Part shown: positions 14,678 to 19,030 of the stretch, piece by piece | Numbering within the stretch: position 1 is the first letter of the stretch | How the letters are laid out: each line of letters starts with the position of its first letter | Origin: CAVYPR01 sp052145775 | Lineage (GTDB): Bacteria > Actinomycetota > Acidimicrobiia > Acidimicrobiales > RAAP-2 | DNA: 19,030 nt | Assembly: GCA_052145775.1 (NCBI GenBank) | Contig: JBKQNY010000163.1 | Location: 1-19,030, forward strand | Direction of reading: 5' to 3' | The notes under the pieces: model-generated | Seen by the model: only the letters and a program-made list of their open reading frames with translations | Database searches by the model: none | Told to the model about the DNA's origin: nothing | Translations under genes and position numbers: made by a program

Positions 14678-15499
14678 GTGACCGGCCAGCCCGTCGCCGG
14701 GGTGAGCGGTGCACGCACGGCGCTCCTCGCCGGGAAGGTCTGCGTCGTCTCGGGCGTCGGCCCGGGCCTCGGCCGCCGGGCAGCGGTCGCCCTGGCTGCC
14801 CACGGCGCCGACGTGGTCCTGGCCGCCCGCCGGCAGTCCTCGCTCGACGAGGTGGCGGCCGAGGTGGAGTCCCTCGGGGTACGCGCCTTGGCAGTGCCCA
14901 CCAACATCGTCGATCCCGAGCAATGCGAGCGGGTCATGTCGCTGGCCCGCTCTGAGCTGGGCGGGGTGGACGTGCTGATCAACAACGCCTTCAGGTTCGA
15001 CGTCTTGAAGACCTTCGAGGAGGTGGACCTGGCTGTCTGGCGGAAGATCATGGACGTCAACCTCTTCGGGTCGCTGCAGATGACCAAGGCGGCCCTGCCG
15101 GCCATGGAGGCGCGCGGCGGCGGGTCGGTGGTGATGGTGGCATCGATGGCGGCGCGCAAGCCCACGCCGCTCGAGGGGGGCTACACGGTCTCCAAGGGCG
15201 CCCTCATGACCGCCACCCGCGTCCTCGCGTACGAGCTGGGCTCGAAGGGGATACGGGTGAACGCCGTGGTGCCCGGCTGGATGCTCGGCCCTTCGGTCGA
15301 CATCTACGTCCAGATGACGTCGGACAACCGGGGCATGACGGCCGCCGAAGTCGTCGACGAGCTGGCCGGGCGGATGGCTCTGGGCCGGGTCCCGACCGAC
15401 ACGGAGGTGGCTGGCACCATCGTCTACCTCGCCTCCGACCTCTCGTCGGTCGTCACCGGCCAAGCGATCGATGCCAACGGGGGGGAGTACTTCGCCTGA
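14678..15499 (+). CDS. Short-chain dehydrogenase/reductase (SDR)
   Basis: The 273-residue protein is a classical SDR. The dinucleotide-binding loop SGVGPGLG (25-32) has Ser in place of the more common Thr, LINNAF (100-105) is the NNAG-type motif, N128 sits in MDVNLFG, and the catalytic S156, Y169 and K173 fit the Ser/YxxxK spacing. The C-terminal stretch YLASDLSSVVTGQAIDANGG is also typical. The Arg pair after the second strand (AARRQ) suggests NADP(H) preference. The substrate is unknown; many homologues oxidise or reduce acyl-CoA, steroid or sugar alcohols. The GTG at 14678 has GGGGG about 7 nt upstream. The gene is 92 nt after the ParA gene and on the same strand as the FUSC protein. Confidence 0.93.
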   Translation: MTGQPVAGVSGARTALLAGKVCVVSGVGPGLGRRAAVALAAHGADVVLAARRQSSLDEVAAEVESLGVRALAVPTNIVDPEQCERVMSLARSELGGVDVLINNAFRFDVLKTFEEVDLAVWRKIMDVNLFGSLQMTKAALPAMEARGGGSVVMVASMAARKPTPLEGGYTVSKGALMTATRVLAYELGSKGIRVNAVVPGWMLGPSVDIYVQMTSDNRGMTAAEVVDELAGRMALGRVPTDTEVAGTIVYLASDLSSVVTGQAIDANGGEYFA

Positions 15500-15652
15500 C
15501 CGGCGGGATGCGTCCCCGACCGGCCCACGCTCCCAGAGCAGGGTGGGGCGGTCGGCGCCCTCGGGGCTTCGCCGTGCCGGCGGCCTTGGTGCTCTGCGCC
15601 TCCTGCGGGCACATGCGGCGGACCGCCGACACCTGAGGCCGGGACGCTTCTC

Positions 15653-17776
15653 ATGATCGGGACGCGCAGCGGACTGCGGAGTGCCCTCACGGTCGATCTC
15701 GCTCTCCTCGCTCCGGTGCGGGGTGCGGTGACGGCCCTGCCGGTCGTCGCCGTCTTCGTCTGCGGGCTGGTCGTCGGCAATACCCGCGCCGCGGTCTCCA
15801 TGGCCATCGGGGCGAACCTGATCGCCATCGTCTCCCTCGTGAGCGCGCCCCGCCTCTCTATCGCCCTCGCCGTCATCGATGCGTTCGGCATGGGGTTCTC
15901 GGTCTTCGTCGGATCAGTGACTGTCCCGTATCCCTTCCTGCACACCACCCTGTTGGTCGTCTGGTGCTTCTGCGGCGGGATGTTGGTGGCCTTCGGACTG
16001 GGTGAAGCCGCGGTGGGCACCCAGGCGGTGATCGCCTTCTTGGTGCTCGGCCGCTTCTTCGGGACGCCGCGCGACGCATTGGCGCTTGGAGCGCTCGTCG
16101 TCATCGGCGCGCTCGTCGAGATCTTCGCCCTGCTGCTGCTGCGATTGCCGCCGACCCTCCGTTTCCAGCGCAGTCGGTTGGCCGAGGCGTTCACAGTGTT
16201 GGCCGGGTTCGCCAGACGTGATCCCCGGTACTCGCCGGCCGACGCCTCACGAGCCCTCGATGAGGCAGGCCGCGCGCTGTCCGCGCCGTCCCTTTTCGGT
16301 CGCAGTGACGCGCGCGAGCTCCGGGCGATGCTCGATCAAGCCGAACGGATCCGTCTCGAGCTGGCGGTCTTGATCGGGTTCCGAGCACGTCTCGGTGCCA
16401 CCGGTGGATCGACGTCGACGTCGACGGTCGACGCCTACCTGCAGGACGCGTCCGAGGCGCTCGTCGAGATCGGCACGGCTCTGCGACACCCGCGGCAGCC
16501 GGTCGGCTGGACGGGGGCCGAGAAGCTCAGCCGCGCCGGAGTCGACCGGCACGCGGTCTCCCCCGAGGCGAACGACTCGCAAGCCACCTTGCTCGTCCGA
16601 CAGTCCCTTGCCCACCTCGACGCACTCGGCGGCCAGCTGCGAGCCTGTGAGAACCTCGTCGAGAAGGTTCGGACAGGTACCGACCGGCATGGCTGGGCCG
16701 TCGCCTTCCCGAGGGTCCGACGCCCGCGTCTCGCCCGGCCGGGGACAGCCATCGCCGTCCTGCGCGCCAACCTCCACGGCAAGTCACCGGTGTTCCGGCA
16801 CGCCGTCCGGTTCGCGGTCGCGGTTCCCGCCGCCGCGCTCCTGGCGTCATGGCTGGCGCTGCCCCGCCCCTACTGGGTCCCGTTCGCCGTCGCCGTCATC
16901 TTGAAGCCCGACTACAGCAGCCTGTTCCGCAGCGGCATCGGCAGGGTGATCGGCACCCTGGTCGGTGCCACGCTGGCGGCACTCTTGGTCAGCGGGCTCC
17001 ACCCGAACCTCCTCGTCACGACCGTCCTCGTGGCGGTCATGGCCTGGGCGGCGTATACGAGCTGGTCAGCGAATTTCGCGGTGGCGATCGGGTTCGTGAC
17101 CGCACTGCTCCTGATCCTGCTCAGCACGTCCCTCACCGACACGGTGGGCACGGCCGTCGACCGGCTCATCGACGTCCTCCTCGGCGCGGCTATCGCCTTT
17201 GTGGCGTTCCTCGTCTGGCCGACCTCGTCGCGTTCGGGGGTCCGGGAGGCCGAGTCGGCTCTCTTCGTCGCCAACCGCGACTACCTCGCAGTGGTCGTCG
17301 GGCTGGTGGAAGGCAGGCGCGTGGACCCTGGCCGGGTTTCGGAATGCTCCAGGGCGGCGCTCATCACCTGGGTCGACGCCGAGGACGCCATCGGCCGGTC
17401 GGTCCAAGAGCCCGCCGCCATGCGGACCGACCCTGCAAAGGGCCGGGGACTCCTTGCCGTGGCCCTGCGCATCGGCCGCGCCAGCCATGCCCTGCGCATC
17501 GACGCCGCGCGAGAGGTCACGGTGCCGGCCTTCGAGGAGCTCGAGGCTCTGTCCACCGCGCTCTGCCAGGCGCTGTCGGCAGTGGCCGACCGGCTCGCCG
17601 GTCGTCCGCACGACCCGGTGGCCGAACTGCGACCGCTCTATCGGGAGGCGGCGAGCCGCCTGAGCCTGCTCGGGGCGCCCCCGTCGATCGCCCTCCACCT
17701 CGACGAACTGGTCAACGCCGTCAACACCGCGGTAGCCCTCGCCGGGCCGGCCGAGCCGCTCCCGTCGGGCCAGTGA
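15653..17776 (+). CDS. FUSC-family membrane protein, putative aromatic acid exporter
   Basis: The 707-residue protein has two hydrophobic blocks joined by a cytosolic linker and ends in a long soluble domain. The first block covers about 22-165. The linker (about 166-375) is helical and charged. The second block (about 377-525) contains FRHAVRFAVAVP, the YWVPFAVAVILKPDYSS motif and GRVIGTLVGAT, matching the FUSC/ArAE (fusaric acid resistance, YccS-like) family. The C-terminal 180 residues are helical and soluble. Family members export aromatic acids or small hydrophobic toxins. No membrane-fusion or outer-membrane partner is adjacent, as expected for a Gram-positive-type envelope. The ATG at 15653 has only a weak GAGG site. 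A (TCGACG)3 tandem repeat lies in the linker. Confidence 0.86.
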   Translation: MIGTRSGLRSALTVDLALLAPVRGAVTALPVVAVFVCGLVVGNTRAAVSMAIGANLIAIVSLVSAPRLSIALAVIDAFGMGFSVFVGSVTVPYPFLHTTLLVVWCFCGGMLVAFGLGEAAVGTQAVIAFLVLGRFFGTPRDALALGALVVIGALVEIFALLLLRLPPTLRFQRSRLAEAFTVLAGFARRDPRYSPADASRALDEAGRALSAPSLFGRSDARELRAMLDQAERIRLELAVLIGFRARLGATGGSTSTSTVDAYLQDASEALVEIGTALRHPRQPVGWTGAEKLSRAGVDRHAVSPEANDSQATLLVRQSLAHLDALGGQLRACENLVEKVRTGTDRHGWAVAFPRVRRPRLARPGTAIAVLRANLHGKSPVFRHAVRFAVAVPAAALLASWLALPRPYWVPFAVAVILKPDYSSLFRSGIGRVIGTLVGATLAALLVSGLHPNLLVTTVLVAVMAWAAYTSWSANFAVAIGFVTALLLILLSTSLTDTVGTAVDRLIDVLLGAAIAFVAFLVWPTSSRSGVREAESALFVANRDYLAVVVGLVEGRRVDPGRVSECSRAALITWVDAEDAIGRSVQEPAAMRTDPAKGRGLLAVALRIGRASHALRIDAAREVTVPAFEELEALSTALCQALSAVADRLAGRPHDPVAELRPLYREAASRLSLLGAPPSIALHLDELVNAVNTAVALAGPAEPLPSGQ
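16409..16426. repeat. Hexanucleotide tandem repeat (TCGACG)3 inside FUSC gene
   Basis: Three exact TCGACG units are followed by an imperfect fourth (GTCGAC). In the reading frame they encode alternating Ser-Thr in a variable cytosolic linker. Because the unit is six bases, copy-number changes would stay in frame. Confidence 0.7.
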
Positions 17777-17861
17777 TCGGCGACAGGTCCGGCGCCGCCT
17801 CGCGCGCCGCCACCCGCCTTCGACGGGCGGCACGCTCCAGGCGGACTCCCGCCGTGGGGCG

Positions 17862-17897
17862 CCGGGCGGTCCGGAGCATGTCCGGGGTTCCGCCCGG
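17862..17897. terminator. Bidirectional hairpin between FUSC gene and tRNA-Pro
   Basis: The outer arms CCGGGCGG (17862-17869) and CCGCCCGG (17890-17897) are exact complements. Nested inside, CCGGA (17871-17875) pairs with TCCGG (17881-17885) around GCATG. The hairpin lies in the convergent 132-nt gap, 86 nt after the FUSC stop and 12 nt after the tRNA-Pro discriminator, so it can end transcripts from both sides. No T-run is present. Confidence 0.6.
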
Positions 17898-17908
17898 AGG
17901 TTCGTTGG

Positions 17909-17983
17909 TCGGGCTGCCCGGATTTGAACCGGGGACCTCTGCGTCCCGAACGCAGCGCGCTAACCAAGCTGCGCCACAGCCCG
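17909..17983 (-). tRNA. tRNA-Pro (anticodon CGG)
   Basis: On minus the cloverleaf has acceptor CGGGCTG/CAGCCCG, D-arm GCGC/GCGC, anticodon stem CTGCG/CGCAG around TTCGGGA with anticodon CGG, and T-arm CCCGG-TTCAAAT-CCGGG. Discriminator A is followed by an encoded CCA (17906-17908). A TAAACT -10 candidate (18015-18020) overlaps the stop of the upstream CBS-domain gene, but its -35 is poor, so read-through from that gene is an alternative. Confidence 0.96.
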
Positions 17984-18017
17984 TCACCGGCACCCAGGCA
18001 CCGGCCAGGGGGCGAGT

Positions 18018-19030
18018 TTAGCCGAGACCGGGTCGGTTTCCCGAGGGGAGAGTGGACGTCGTTTCGCCCGCTTCCCCGGACGAGATCCCCTCCTCCCCGG
18101 TCTCCTGACCGTTGCCGCTCCGGTGGGCGACCACCTTCACGATGCGACGCTTGTCCATCTCCACGACGCGCAGGTCCCAGCCGTCCACCCTGAGCGACTC
18201 GCCCTCCTCGGGGATGTGGCCGAAACCGTCGAACAGGAACCCTCCCAGCGTGACGTACTCGCCGTCGGGGACCTCGATCTCGAGGCGCTCGCGGACGTCG
18301 TCGACGCTGGCCCGGCCGTCGACCAGCCAGCGCGAGCCGTCGACCCGTACGATGGCCGGCTCGTCGTCGGCGGGGTCGAACTCGTCGTGCAATGTGCCGA
18401 CCAGGGGCTCGAGGAGGTCCTTCACGGTGAGGACGCCGGCCACCCCCCCGTACTCGTCGACCACCACGGCGAATCCCCGCCGCTGCCGGCGCATCTCCGC
18501 CAGGGCGTCGAGGACCCGCCGGGACTCGGGGATGACGTAGGGCTGGCGGACCCGACGGGAGATCTCGAGGGGGGACGGGGACGTGGACCGCTCGGCGCCC
18601 CGGTGGTCGGGGCCTGCGCCCGACGGACCGGGGCCGGCCCGACGGCTGCGGAACAGGTCGGCGATGAAGAGGACCCCCACGACGTCGTCCAGGTCGTCGT
18701 GGACCACCGGGAAGGCGCTGTGCCCCGACTCGCGCACCGCCTGGGCCACGTCCTCCTCGTGGACGGGGATGGTGAGGGCCACCACGTCGACCCGGGGCGT
18801 CATCACCTCGCGTACGTCCATGTCCCGCAGCTCGGCCAGCGCCTCGGTGATCAGCCGCTCTTGCTCGCCGGCTGGCGAGGAGCGGCGGTCGGCGCCCGCC
18901 TCCGTGCGGCCGCCGCGCCACCACGGCCGATGCGGTCCGCTGGCCGCTGTCGAGCGTGGCGAGCGCCGTCCGGGCACCCGGGCCTCGGACCGGGTCAGGC
19001 GCCGGCGGCCCGAACGGCCGGGGCCCCTCC
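18018..19030 (-). CDS. CorC/HlyC-type CBS-domain protein (5' end uncertain, frame open to window edge)
   Basis: The visible frame encodes a CBS pair followed by the CorC/HlyC domain. Counting from an internal GTG at 18977: DVREVMTPRVDVVAL (54-68) opens CBS1, DEYGGVAGVLTVKDLLE (174-190) is the diagnostic second-CBS motif, and EYVTLGGFLFDGFGHIPEEGE (240-260) is the CorC/HlyC hallmark. Between the CBS motifs an Arg/Gly/Pro-rich insertion lies at about 111-136. Relatives either are soluble (CorC/YbeX) or have an N-terminal DUF21 (CNNM) membrane domain and act in Mg2+/Co2+ efflux. No transmembrane segment is visible, but the frame stays open to 19030, so a membrane domain may lie outside. In many actinobacteria this gene follows ybeY. 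tRNA-Pro lies 34 nt downstream. Confidence 0.87.
   Translation of the reverse strand, partial: RGPGRSGRRRLTRSEARVPGRRSPRSTAASGPHRPWWRGGRTEAGADRRSSPAGEQERLITEALAELRDMDVREVMTPRVDVVALTIPVHEEDVAQAVRESGHSAFPVVHDDLDDVVGVLFIADLFRSRRAGPGPSGAGPDHRGAERSTSPSPLEISRRVRQPYVIPESRRVLDALAEMRRQRRGFAVVVDEYGGVAGVLTVKDLLEPLVGTLHDEFDPADDEPAIVRVDGSRWLVDGRASVDDVRERLEIEVPDGEYVTLGGFLFDGFGHIPEEGESLRVDGWDLRVVEMDKRRIVKVVAHRSGNGQETGEEGISSGEAGETTSTLPSGNRPGLG

Noticed and set aside
15534..15596. CAGAGCA / TGCTCTG pair in the gap before the FUSC gene
   Set aside because: Seven-base arms with nearly 50 bases between and no conserved riboswitch pattern; too weak to call a structured RNA.
17638..18924. Long minus-strand frame across FUSC end, tRNA-Pro and the CBS gene
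   Set aside because: It reads through a tRNA and is out of frame with the motif-bearing CBS-CorC gene.
1..19030. Mobile element, prophage, CRISPR array or toxin-antitoxin island
   Set aside because: No transposase, integrase, terminal inverted repeats, regularly spaced repeats, cas genes or toxin-antitoxin pairs were seen. The three tRNAs have no integrase or repeated 3' end beside them.

Overview
The window is about 19 kb of very GC-rich DNA with short intergenic gaps, many GTG starts and at least two apparently leaderless promoters. This suits a free-living actinobacterium. The style of the acyl-CoA, P450 and lipoprotein genes makes an Acidimicrobiia-like lineage my guess, but no marker gene here settles the taxonomy. 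I see no rRNA, CRISPR array, integrase, transposase or prophage gene, so this reads as ordinary chromosome.

Layout. Positions 15-2635 (minus) hold an aldo/keto reductase, a hotdog thioesterase whose start overlaps the reductase stop, and a pirin. A perfect inverted repeat (2679-2704) lies in the divergent gap before a small conserved plus-strand protein (2986-3240). tRNA-Ile(GAT) on minus (about 3358-3431) and tRNA-Ala(TGC) on plus (6689-6762) bracket a minus-strand block: a TesB-like acyl-CoA thioesterase, an SGNH-fold lipoprotein, a small DUF4288-like protein and an FKBP-type lipoprotein. Positions 6920-10975 (minus) hold, in transcription order, a TauE/SafE permease, a RibD-C/DHFR-like reductase, a DEAD-box RNA helicase with a C-terminal cold-shock domain, and a delta-9-type acyl-CoA desaturase. 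Divergent from the permease is a cytochrome P450 (11170-12423). It converges on a small HTH protein with a near-consensus leaderless promoter and an operator-like repeat (12827-12867). Behind that lie a 28-bp palindrome and a voltage-gated-type K+ channel (minus). The plus strand then carries an orphan ParA-type ATPase, an SDR oxidoreductase and a large FUSC-family membrane protein. Convergent to these are tRNA-Pro(CGG) and a CBS/CorC-HlyC protein that runs off the right edge.

How genes may work together. The clearest functional unit is the helicase-cold-shock-domain protein overlapping the desaturase by ATGA. RNA unwinding, RNA chaperoning and membrane-lipid desaturation are three classical cold responses, here encoded in two translationally coupled genes. 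The HTH gene looks like a compact, possibly autoregulated unit. The rest is mainly housekeeping or oxidoreductive metabolism with weak mutual linkage. I did not find an unmistakable new multi-gene system. The cold-adaptation pair and the small regulatory palindromes are the best candidates for follow-up.
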